The notes under the pieces: generated by a model
Database searches by the model: none
Seen by the model: only the letters and a program-made list of their open reading frames with translations
What the model was told of the DNA's origin: nothing
In this document: piece by piece, positions 8,782 to 17,029 of the stretch
How positions within the stretch are numbered: the stretch's first letter is position 1
Layout: each line of letters opens with the position of its first letter
Translations under genes and position numbers: made by a program
NCBI RefSeq assembly: GCF_015277735.1
Contig: NZ_JADHDA010000001.1
Span: 62,001 to 126,000 of the forward strand
From: Psychrobacter sp. NG254
Lineage (GTDB): Bacteria > Pseudomonadota > Gammaproteobacteria > Pseudomonadales > Moraxellaceae
Reading direction: 5' to 3'
Length of the DNA stretch: 64,000 bases

Positions 8782-9369
8782 ATGAGCATCTTAATAGGCA
8801 TTGGCATTGTAACGACAGTTACTACCTTTTATCTGGGTAAGAAAGGCTGGCAAGCTTTCCATAAAGCTGTTGGTATTACGCCAGGTGTGCTCGTCTATCA
8901 GAATGATAATGCACCATTATCATTCTCTACTGTAAAGTGGCAGCAACTAAATTTGCATAAGAAACATCTGCAAAATCTGCCAGAGCAGCAACTGCGGCAA
9001 TTAAAACGTATCGATGAAAAAGTGAATCATTATCAAGCGTATCAAACAGCGCTACAAGCTCAGCATAATACGCCTGCCATAACAGAACAACAATTTGTAC
9101 TAAACAAGATGCTGCATACTCGGTTGCCAGAAATGTTAGCCAGTCATCACCATCTAGTAAATGTGAATAGAAATATTCACAAAAGGAGTGGCGACAATGT
9201 GAGTACTGACAGTGTAGGCAATGACAATAAAGCGGAAGCTAATGAGTTATTACAGAGCGTTTTAAACAATATTGAGCAGCGTTTAGATAAGTTGCTGGCG
9301 CAAATGGATACGCAGCAGTTGCAGGAATTGCGAGTAATGAAAAGCTATATCAATAGTCACGATAGCTAA
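8782..9369 (+). CDS. Uncharacterised membrane-anchored protein, paralogue 3 of 3
   Basis: Function unknown; 195 aa. It opens with a short hydrophobic anchor (ILIGIGIVTTVTTFYLG). Helices follow that align with paralogue 1: QLKRIDEKVNHYQAYQTALQ and EQQFVLNKMLHTRLPEMLAS. The C-terminal segment is LLQSVLNNIEQRLDKLL, ending in VMKSYINSHDS. It shares the anchor with paralogue 2 and the Q-rich linker with paralogue 1, so it is intermediate between them. A terminator about 40 bp after the stop closes the array. Confidence 0.72.
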   Translation: MSILIGIGIVTTVTTFYLGKKGWQAFHKAVGITPGVLVYQNDNAPLSFSTVKWQQLNLHKKHLQNLPEQQLRQLKRIDEKVNHYQAYQTALQAQHNTPAITEQQFVLNKMLHTRLPEMLASHHHLVNVNRNIHKRSGDNVSTDSVGNDNKAEANELLQSVLNNIEQRLDKLLAQMDTQQLQELRVMKSYINSHDS

Positions 9370-9411
9370 GTCTACATCGTCAGAATTACAACGACTTGCT
9401 ATAAATGACAT

Positions 9412-9453
9412 AAAAAAAGCTGCCAATGATTATTCATCACTGGCAGCTTTTTT
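9412..9453. terminator. Bidirectional terminator between paralogue 3 and rluB
   Basis: Seven A, stem GCTGCCA (9419-9425), a 15-base loop, stem TGGCAGC (9441-9447), six T. The symmetric A and T runs suit two convergent genes. Confidence 0.88.
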
Positions 9454-9504
9454 ATGTTTACGCTAAACCTATCAAAGATTTAGAATAATGTTAAACCAAC
9501 TTAA

Positions 9505-10452
9505 CTAGCGTTTATCGTTGCGGTCACGAGTGTTACGTGTACCACGACTGGCAGGGCTAGCACTGCTCTTAGGTTTTGCGCTGCTGTTGCGATTGTCGCT
9601 ACCACTGCGGCTATCGCTACGACTGTCAGTAGCACGACGCGCTTTAAGCGGCTTGCTTCTGATACGTTCTTGCTTCTCTTTCGCTGCGCCATGCAGACCC
9701 GTACCATAACGAGGACGCAAGCTCACAAGATCAGTCAAAGTATTGATGTCTTTTCTGTCGAGTTCTAAGAAACGACCAGTACGTAACTCTTTTGGTAGGG
9801 CAATCGTACCGTAGCGCGTGCGTAGTAGACGGCTAACTTTCAGGCCTTGTGACTCAAATAAGCGGCGTACTTCACGGTTACGGCCTTCTTTCAGCTGGAC
9901 GTGATACCATTTATTGACGCCTTCACCGCCACCGTCTTTGATATCTTCAAACTTTGCAAGACCGTCTTCTAGCATGACACCAGCCGTTAATGCACGGGCA
10001 ATCTCAGGTGTCACTTCACCCAATACACGTACCGCATATTCACGAGTGACTTCACCAGAGGGATGCATTAAGCGATGCGCCATTTCACCATCATTGGTAA
10101 ACAGTAACAGACCCGTTGAATTAATATCCAAGCGACCAACCATCACCCAGCGGTCATGAGTCAGCTTCGGTAAACGCTCAAAAACGGTTGGACGGCCTTC
10201 TGGATCTTTAGCAGAGCAGACTTCGCCTTCAGGCTTGTAGTAAGCGATAACACGGCGACGCTTCTCATTTTCAGAGGTGTATTTAATCTGACGGCCATCA
10301 ACGCGAATCTCATCGCCTTGTTCGACGCGGTCACCAATGGTCGCAGGTCCGTTATTCACGGTAACGCGACCCGCTTTGATGACTTCTTCCATCTGACGGC
10401 GTGAACCCAGTCCCATGCGGGCGAGGGCTTTCTGTAATTTTTCGTCTTTCAT
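9505..10452 (-). CDS. rluB: 23S rRNA pseudouridine synthase RluB
   Basis: Makes a pseudouridine in 23S rRNA helix 80 (position 2605 in E. coli numbering). Residues 1-60 are an S4 RNA-binding domain (KLQKALARMGLGSRRQMEEV). The catalytic aspartate lies in VGRLDINSTGLLLFTNDG, and KEGRNREVRRLFESQG is the RsuA/RluB-family C-terminal motif. A basic, Ser/Arg-rich low-complexity tail of about 65 residues follows the fold, as in many RluB proteins. ATG at 10452 is chosen over 10458 because AAGG lies 8 bases upstream. RluE/RsuA are the alternatives; the long basic tail favours RluB. Confidence 0.9.
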   Translation of the reverse strand: MKDEKLQKALARMGLGSRRQMEEVIKAGRVTVNNGPATIGDRVEQGDEIRVDGRQIKYTSENEKRRRVIAYYKPEGEVCSAKDPEGRPTVFERLPKLTHDRWVMVGRLDINSTGLLLFTNDGEMAHRLMHPSGEVTREYAVRVLGEVTPEIARALTAGVMLEDGLAKFEDIKDGGGEGVNKWYHVQLKEGRNREVRRLFESQGLKVSRLLRTRYGTIALPKELRTGRFLELDRKDINTLTDLVSLRPRYGTGLHGAAKEKQERIRSKPLKARRATDSRSDSRSGSDNRNSSAKPKSSASPASRGTRNTRDRNDKR

Positions 10453-10458
10453 AATCAT

Positions 10459-11026
10459 AACCTTGAGTCGGTGGGTTTACATTTCTCAATGTAAAAAAAT
10501 TGGATTGACTATTCTACGCTATTTTGACGACTTTAGCACGTAAACCAATAGCTTATAATCATGAGTATTTATAGCAAGATGAATAATAATAGATAGAAGT
10601 CTAGTTTAGTGAATTGCAGTAGGTAAAAAGCGTATTAATAAGTTGTTTTCTAGCACATTTATTTTTAACGAATAATTACAATAAATTGTCTAATCAAGGT
10701 CAGTTTTTGTAAACAAATATCTATTGAAGAAATTTCATTTACAGGGTATTGGTCAACCTCCACACAATGATTTGAATACTTAAATAGCGCAGTATATGAT
10801 CGATTTTTTATGATAAATTATTTTTTATCTGATATTAAAACCATTGAAAATAAAAGGATACAAGGTATCTGTGTATACAATTCACGATCTGTTATATATG
10901 AATTTATAAATATTGCGTTGCTCATAGTTTGGGTGTATATTTGATGTATAGATTCATTTTTATGAATGTATTTAGTGCAACATAGTGTGCTGCTTTGATT
11001 CACAAATATAAATATGAGTAACTGTT
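10459..11026. other. AT-rich region upstream of the polysaccharide cluster
   Basis: About 570 bases, very AT-rich and without a convincing gene. It should hold the rluB promoter at its left end and the cluster promoter at its right end. I looked for an ops/JUMPStart element (GGCGGTAG) and saw none. Confidence 0.5.
10913..10941 (+). promoter_or_regulatory. Candidate promoter of the polysaccharide operon
   Basis: TTGCGT (10913-10918), a 17-base spacer, then TATATT (10936-10941), about 85 bases before the wza start. It was chosen by consensus match in a very AT-rich background, where chance matches are common. Confidence 0.35.
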
Positions 11027-12118
11027 ATGGTTTATAAATATTTCATTTTTGTACACAGACGTCTTTTAATAATGAGCTTAACTTGCTTGTTTATTATGGG
11101 ATTGCTTACAGGTTGCACGATAACTTCAGGACTTCAGTCAGGAGCTTTACCTGAATCTGGCACTTTTACAGCGGAGAATGGCTTACAGTTTCATATTCAG
11201 CCTTTAAGTCTGGCAACTTTACCACGTACAGTGGTAGCTACTCCGACTCAAGACCTTTATAACCTAATAAAAACCTCTGGGCGAGTCAGCTATGGCATCG
11301 CAAAAGGGGACATACTCAATATTATCCTCACCAACTATCCAGATATCAATGCTTCTACTACTAGCCTAACCGTTGATCAACAGGGATTTGTACAGTTCCC
11401 ACTGATAGGACGTATTCAAGCCAGTGGGATGAGCGTGCCACAATTTACCGCGGCGCTACAAAGTAAGCTTCAGCGTTATCTTAAATTCTCAGACCCTCAG
11501 GTCAAAATTATCAATTATCGTGGCAGCAAGTTTTTTGTAGATGGGGCAGTGAAGCAGTCCGGAGAGTTTGCTATTGCAGATGTGCCGATCTCAGTATATG
11601 GGGCTATCTCTATGGCTGGTGGGACGAGTGAGTCTGGAGATTCAAATAATATTGTGCTCAATCGTCAAGGCAGTAGCTATCAATTAGGTATTCAGTCTTT
11701 GCAGAAAATGGGCCTATCCGCCAATCAGATATATCTACGAGATGGCGATGCTATCCATGTTAATAGCCAAAGCCGTAATAAAGTCTATGTACTTGGGGAG
11801 TTTGGCAAGATTGAGCCAGTCGCGATTCCTGAGCAAGGACTGAGCTTAGCGCATGTGCTAGGCGAATCAAATGGATTGAATTCCAATACAGCCAATGCGG
11901 CCAAGGTATACATCGTTCGGGATAACCCGCAGTACCAATATACCAATATTTATTATGTCGATATGCAGAGCCTCACAAGTTTGGCATTGGCCAGCCGCTT
12001 TGATATGCAAGCCAATGACATCCTCTACGTCGACCCAACAGGTTTGGCACGCTGGAATCGTATTATTAGCGCGATACTGCCTTCAACCTCTGCAATCAAC
12101 GTAATCTCGGGACTGTAG
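11027..12118 (+). CDS. wza: Outer-membrane polysaccharide export lipoprotein
   Basis: Wza-type exporter (OPX family) that would form the outer-membrane channel for the polysaccharide. The N-terminus is a lipoprotein signal with the lipobox LLTGC (Cys about residue 30). The Poly_export domain follows (YGIAKGDILNIILTNYPD, then VDQQGFVQFPLIGRIQASG). Two SLBB-like segments come next: FFVDGAVKQSGEFAI and KVYVLGEFGKIEPVAI. At 363 aa it is normal for Wza. The ATG at 11027 has a weak ribosome site; an in-frame ATG at 11072 would still keep a shorter signal peptide. It is first in the operon, followed by the cognate phosphatase and kinase. Confidence 0.92.
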   Translation: MVYKYFIFVHRRLLIMSLTCLFIMGLLTGCTITSGLQSGALPESGTFTAENGLQFHIQPLSLATLPRTVVATPTQDLYNLIKTSGRVSYGIAKGDILNIILTNYPDINASTTSLTVDQQGFVQFPLIGRIQASGMSVPQFTAALQSKLQRYLKFSDPQVKIINYRGSKFFVDGAVKQSGEFAIADVPISVYGAISMAGGTSESGDSNNIVLNRQGSSYQLGIQSLQKMGLSANQIYLRDGDAIHVNSQSRNKVYVLGEFGKIEPVAIPEQGLSLAHVLGESNGLNSNTANAAKVYIVRDNPQYQYTNIYYVDMQSLTSLALASRFDMQANDILYVDPTGLARWNRIISAILPSTSAINVISGL

Positions 12119-12156
12119 GCGTCAACTATAAAAGGCATCAACTATAAAAGGCATGA

Positions 12157-12636
12157 ATGATGGGCGCATTTGATAATATCTTGGTTGTTTGCATCGGCAA
12201 TATCTGCCGTAGCCCAATGGCAGCTGCGCTATTGACAGAGCGTTATTTAGAAAAGTACATTGACTCTGCTGGGTTATCAGCACTAATAGGACACTCTGCA
12301 GATAAGGTGGCGATTGAATTAATGGCCACTCACAATATAGACATAAGCTCACATGTGACAAAGCAAATTAGTGATGTGTTGGTTAAAAATGCCGGTTTAA
12401 TTTTAACGATGTCAATTGAGCAAACTAAGTGGATAGAGAGTCGATGGCCGTACTGCCGAGGCAAAACATTTCGAATCGGTCACTGGTTAGATAAAGATAT
12501 CATCGATCCTTATCAGTTGGATGCGGCAATATTTGCGGGCAGCAAACAAGACATTGTCGATAGCCTTGAACAATGGAATGACAAAATTAGTGACGCACCG
12601 TCAGTCAAAAATTGGACGCTAAGCGAATGCTATTAA
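12157..12636 (+). CDS. wzb: Low-molecular-weight protein-tyrosine phosphatase
   Basis: Cytoplasmic phosphatase expected to dephosphorylate the C-terminal tyrosines of the Wzc kinase and so control polymer assembly. The catalytic loop CIGNICRSP begins at Cys12 and gives the C-x5-R signature. The general-acid Asp lies in IIDPYQLD near the C-terminus. At 159 aa it is slightly longer than typical Wzb (about 145). It sits directly between wza and wzc, the usual order. Confidence 0.92.
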   Translation: MMGAFDNILVVCIGNICRSPMAAALLTERYLEKYIDSAGLSALIGHSADKVAIELMATHNIDISSHVTKQISDVLVKNAGLILTMSIEQTKWIESRWPYCRGKTFRIGHWLDKDIIDPYQLDAAIFAGSKQDIVDSLEQWNDKISDAPSVKNWTLSECY

Positions 12637-12667
12637 TCGATCAACATTGAATAATGAGTATATGGTT

Positions 12668-14929
12668 ATGAATAATATGGATTCAAAAGACCTATCAATG
12701 CCTACGGGCGAAAAAGACAATGACAACATCGACTTAATGGCTATGGTTTTGGTTTTGTTGCGTGGTTGGAAAATCATCGTGCTTATGGCAGCACTAGGAT
12801 TTTTGATAGGATTTTTGTATATCCGTTACGTCAACCCGACCTTTAAAGCAGATGCACTGATACAGATTGAAGAAAATACGCAGGGCGTAGAAGCGCTTGG
12901 CGAGAATATCTCGGGTTTGGTTAAAGAGGAAACGAGTAAAACGGAGACCGAAGCCGAGCTCATACGCTCTCGCATGATCCTAGAGCCTGTGGTTGATTTA
13001 TTGCACTTACGTATTCGGCTGACTGATTCTAATATTGGATACATCGATAGAATAAAGAACAATCGCATCGATACTCAGATAAATACACCTGAGGGTGTAT
13101 CACTTAATACTAGCAATGGTGTAGTACAGATTGATCAATTTGATGTATCACCCGAATATCTGAATCAAGCCTTTACGCTAGAAAAATCTGCAACAGGATT
13201 TGTCTTGAGCAATGGCTTTGATGAGTTTAAAGGTCAACTGGGTCAGCCGAATCAGTTTAAAGGATTGGACGGTCAAATTAATATCACTGTGACTGAACTG
13301 CCGAGTGATGGCTATCCTATCAATATTACCAAGCAAACCTTAAAGACCACAACAGATGCTATCAATAGCGCATTGTCTGTTGATGAACGAGGGGAGCAAA
13401 CCAGTATTATCCAATTGTCTATGATAGGTACGAACCAGCAGCAAGTCACCACCATACTCGATCAGATAGTCCAGTCTTACGTGGATCAAAACCAATCCCG
13501 TGGCTCTGAAGAGACCACCAAAACCCTTGCTTTTATGGAAACGCAAATTCCCGCATTAAAAGAAAAGCTTGCGACCTCTGAAACATTATTTAATAATTTC
13601 CGCAAAAAATACGGCACCATCGATGTGGGCAAAGAGGCAGAACTGCTATTGAATGAAAAGTCTCGAATTGGTGAGCAACTCAATGACCTTAAACTAAAAA
13701 AAGCAGATCTGACCACCTACTATACCGAAGAACATCCAATGGTCATTCAGATAAATGAGCAGCTCAAAGTTCTAAATAATCGGACACAAACAATAGACAA
13801 TACTGTTGTTGGTTTGCCTGAGATTCAGCGAGAATTTTTGAAGTTATCGGAAGATACTGCCCTGAACAGAGAGATCTATCTGACCATGCTCAAAAATTAT
13901 GAGCAAATGAAAATCGTTGAAGCTGGTCAAATTGGTTATGCACGCATTTTGGATAGACCAACCAGCACCTTTGATGCCATCGCACCGAATAAATTTCAGA
14001 TCATTATATTGACCATGCTCATAGGTACGATGCTTGGGGTGATATTGGTTCTACTCAAAAATCTTATTCGAAATGTGGTAAAAGATCCAGAACATTTGGA
14101 GTCCAAAACAGGGATACCTGTCATTGCGACGATTCCACGTTCACCCTCAATATCTAAGCTTGGTAAAAACAAAAAAATCACCGATCGCATGCTTGCCCAT
14201 GTGGATCACAACGGTTTAAGTTACGAAGCAATTAAGAGTTTAAGAACAAATCTTATCTTTGGGATGCCGACAGGGGCCGTAGTTGGGCAGTCTGCCAAAG
14301 TCATACTGATCACTGGAGAGAGCCCGGGTGTTGGCAAATCTTTTATCACGGCCAATCTAGCAGAGGTGTTTTCTCAGCTCAACAAAAAGATTTTGGTCAT
14401 TGATGGAGACATGCGTTTAGGAGAGTTGCATAAGATGTTTGGTATGAGCCAGGATGAAGGTCTGGCCGATTATTTACTACAGGATGAAAGTAGCCTTATT
14501 CCAGTGAGTGAACATCAGGTTGATAGTGATATCTCTAAATTGAATCTCGAAAGCTTTATCCAATCGACTGGTATGAAGCATATTGATTTTATATCGCGAG
14601 GACGGCAGTCACATAACCCCACCTCATTACTGACAGGAGAAAACTTTACTCATCTGATGGCAACATTGAAAAAGCAGTATGACTATATTGTCATTGATGC
14701 ACCACCAATACTAGCGGCTTCAGATGCCATGGTATTGGGACAACATGCAGATAAGGTACTCCTAGTGACTAAATTCAATCATTCAGTAGAAGGACAACTG
14801 GTCTATGCCATCAAACAGATGGGCAAAGCCAATGTAAAAGTAGATGGCATTATTCTCAATGACGTACAGCAAAGCATTATAAATAAGTATAGCTATCATT
14901 ACCATTATGCTTATGGGCATAACCAGTAA
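12668..14929 (+). CDS. wzc: Polysaccharide co-polymerase / bacterial tyrosine kinase
   Basis: Inner-membrane co-polymerase with a cytoplasmic BY-kinase domain. A Wzz-type N-terminal part has one membrane helix near residue 40, a large coiled-coil-rich periplasmic domain, and a second helix near 445. The kinase domain has Walker A GESPGVGKSF, Walker A' ILVIDGDMR and Walker B YIVIDAPP. The tail YSYHYHYAYGHNQ is the tyrosine cluster that is autophosphorylated and targeted by Wzb. The open frame starts with TTG at 12647; the ATG at 12668 has GAG 9 bases upstream and is preferred (753 aa). Confidence 0.93.
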   Translation: MNNMDSKDLSMPTGEKDNDNIDLMAMVLVLLRGWKIIVLMAALGFLIGFLYIRYVNPTFKADALIQIEENTQGVEALGENISGLVKEETSKTETEAELIRSRMILEPVVDLLHLRIRLTDSNIGYIDRIKNNRIDTQINTPEGVSLNTSNGVVQIDQFDVSPEYLNQAFTLEKSATGFVLSNGFDEFKGQLGQPNQFKGLDGQINITVTELPSDGYPINITKQTLKTTTDAINSALSVDERGEQTSIIQLSMIGTNQQQVTTILDQIVQSYVDQNQSRGSEETTKTLAFMETQIPALKEKLATSETLFNNFRKKYGTIDVGKEAELLLNEKSRIGEQLNDLKLKKADLTTYYTEEHPMVIQINEQLKVLNNRTQTIDNTVVGLPEIQREFLKLSEDTALNREIYLTMLKNYEQMKIVEAGQIGYARILDRPTSTFDAIAPNKFQIIILTMLIGTMLGVILVLLKNLIRNVVKDPEHLESKTGIPVIATIPRSPSISKLGKNKKITDRMLAHVDHNGLSYEAIKSLRTNLIFGMPTGAVVGQSAKVILITGESPGVGKSFITANLAEVFSQLNKKILVIDGDMRLGELHKMFGMSQDEGLADYLLQDESSLIPVSEHQVDSDISKLNLESFIQSTGMKHIDFISRGRQSHNPTSLLTGENFTHLMATLKKQYDYIVIDAPPILAASDAMVLGQHADKVLLVTKFNHSVEGQLVYAIKQMGKANVKVDGIILNDVQQSIINKYSYHYHYAYGHNQ

Positions 14930-14982
14930 TAGAGTGGCGACGGTATCTTCCATAAGCAATATAACTTAAATAGGTGAGTCTT

Positions 14983-16980
14983 ATGTTGATAAAGACAGAG
15001 TCTGACAATGCTTATCAAACATCTCACGATTTCGATCGATGGATGAAGCGTACGGCTCTGTATTTATTATCGCTACCACGATTTGTCAAATGTGCCATTT
15101 TATTTGGCATTGATTTTATGTTGTCGGTATCTTGCTTATTTTTAGCATTGATATTACGTCAAGGTTATATTGCTCATCATATTAGCCCTACGTTGTTAAT
15201 TCTGTACGCTTTCATTCCTGTCATAAGCCTTTACTTGATTGGGTTTTATAGAGGGGCTTCTAGAGGGTTTTTTGATGCAGCTATGGGACGTGTACTACAG
15301 CTATTTCTATTACTCATTATCGTTTACCAATTCATTATTTATCTGAATCCGTTACCATCGATGCCACGCTCTGCACCCATCATATTTCTATTCATATTTT
15401 TTATTTGGTTATGGAACAGCAGATTGATGATAAGGGCACTATTGACACGTTCACAGAGATTGGATGAAACCGCTAATTCAGACAAATGCTGTGAAAACGT
15501 GATTATTTATGGTGCGGGGGAAGCGGGTAGAGAGTTAACAGAGAGTTTGAAATACACGCATAAATACAATGTAGTGGCATATATCGATGACAATCATCAG
15601 CTGACAGGTGCTTACTTGCATGGCAAAAAAATATATGCTGATCATGCGCTACCGCTATTGATTGCCCAGCTCAATGTCTCACAAGTGATTTTGGCAATGC
15701 CCTCTATGGGCCGTGCGCGCAAAAAACAAATCATGGACAGTCTGTCAGGTATCTCTATCAAGATAAAAGACTTACCAAGCCTACGAGAGCTGGCTGATGA
15801 GCAAGTAACCGTGAGCCATATACGGCCAGTAGATATATTAGATGTCCTAGAACGAGACGCCGTGGAGCCGGTAGAAGAGCTACTACAAAAAAATATCACA
15901 GGTAAAAGCGTCCTGGTGACAGGAGCAGGTGGTTCTATTGGTAGTGAGCTGTGTCGACAGATCATGAAAAATAAACCAGCCTGTTTGGTACTGTATGAGC
16001 AGTCTGAATATGCGCTGTATACCATAGACCAAGAGCTTAGAAATCAAAAAATAGAGCATATGGAATACCAAGACATTGACATCATCAGTATCATTGGAAG
16101 CGTGAGCAACGAAAAAAAATTGGCTTATATATTCAAAAATAACCATATAAAAACTATTTATCACGCGGCGGCATACAAGCATGTACCTATTGTCGAGTCT
16201 AATCCGTTTGAAGGGGCAATTAACAATACCAAAGGCACTTATCACTGCGCTCGTGCGGCGATACAAGCACATGTTGAAACGTTTGTCTTGATTTCTACTG
16301 ACAAAGCCGTAAGGCCTACCAATGTCATGGGTGCATCCAAACGCTTGGCCGAACTGGTCTGTCAGGGTCTGAGTCAGAGCAATAGCCATACTTGCTTTAG
16401 CATGGTGCGTTTTGGCAATGTTTTGGGGTCATCAGGGTCTGTTGTGCCACTTTTTACCAAACAAATTGAGCAGGGTGGTCCTATTACCATTACTCATCCA
16501 GAGATTACCCGCTATTTTATGACGATACCAGAAGCGGCAAGCCTTGTGATCCAAGCAGGTGCAATGGCATTTGGTGGTGAGGTATTTGTACTAGATATGG
16601 GTGCACCGGTCAAAATTATTGATCTGGCCAAGCGCATGATTCGTCTGACAGGTTGTGAGCTAAAAGATAACAGTAATCCGAATGGTGATATTGAAATTAT
16701 CTTTACTGGACTGAGACCGGGTGAAAAGCTCTATGAAGAGCTGATCATTGGAGAAGACAATATCGAAGCTACCTTTCATCCGTTAATCATGCAAGCGATG
16801 GAGCACAGTTTTCCTTTGGCTGATATCGAAAAAATACTGTTTGAGTTTGTAGAAAGAGCCAAAAACCAAGATGTGGCATGGCTAAAAACACAGTTTAGGT
16901 TTTTTGTAGAGGGGTATCAGGAAGGAAATGATACCGAAATTGAAAAGGCGGATGTAGAACCCATGGGTGTGGTTAGTTAA
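14983..16980 (+). CDS. Membrane-bound UDP-HexNAc 4,6-dehydratase (PglF/WbpM/CapD-like)
   Basis: Predicted to convert UDP-GlcNAc to the 4-keto-6-deoxy intermediate used for QuiNAc, FucNAc or bacillosamine-type sugars. Four hydrophobic helices lie at the N-terminus. A first nucleotide-binding domain (VIIYGAGEAGRELTES) follows, then the catalytic short-chain dehydrogenase domain with VTGAGGSIGSELCRQ. The usual YxxxK is replaced by MGASK in STDKAVRPTNVMGASKRLAE, as in the WbpM/PglF subfamily. A frame starting with GTG at 14974 exists, but AGGTGAG just before the ATG at 14983 supports the latter. The PglE-like aminotransferase at the cluster's end would act on its product. Confidence 0.85.
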   Translation: MLIKTESDNAYQTSHDFDRWMKRTALYLLSLPRFVKCAILFGIDFMLSVSCLFLALILRQGYIAHHISPTLLILYAFIPVISLYLIGFYRGASRGFFDAAMGRVLQLFLLLIIVYQFIIYLNPLPSMPRSAPIIFLFIFFIWLWNSRLMIRALLTRSQRLDETANSDKCCENVIIYGAGEAGRELTESLKYTHKYNVVAYIDDNHQLTGAYLHGKKIYADHALPLLIAQLNVSQVILAMPSMGRARKKQIMDSLSGISIKIKDLPSLRELADEQVTVSHIRPVDILDVLERDAVEPVEELLQKNITGKSVLVTGAGGSIGSELCRQIMKNKPACLVLYEQSEYALYTIDQELRNQKIEHMEYQDIDIISIIGSVSNEKKLAYIFKNNHIKTIYHAAAYKHVPIVESNPFEGAINNTKGTYHCARAAIQAHVETFVLISTDKAVRPTNVMGASKRLAELVCQGLSQSNSHTCFSMVRFGNVLGSSGSVVPLFTKQIEQGGPITITHPEITRYFMTIPEAASLVIQAGAMAFGGEVFVLDMGAPVKIIDLAKRMIRLTGCELKDNSNPNGDIEIIFTGLRPGEKLYEELIIGEDNIEATFHPLIMQAMEHSFPLADIEKILFEFVERAKNQDVAWLKTQFRFFVEGYQEGNDTEIEKADVEPMGVVS

Positions 16981-17029
16981 CATTTTAAGAAAAATTGACG
17001 TAAGTAAACCAATAGAGTGGTTATAAAGT

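Noticed and set aside
10818..11003. 61-codon minus-strand frame before wza
   Set aside because: Lies in very AT-rich DNA and has no credible start signal; more likely promoter region.
10459..11026. Search for an ops/JUMPStart element (RfaH target) before the polysaccharide cluster
   Set aside because: No GGCGGTAG-like sequence was found.
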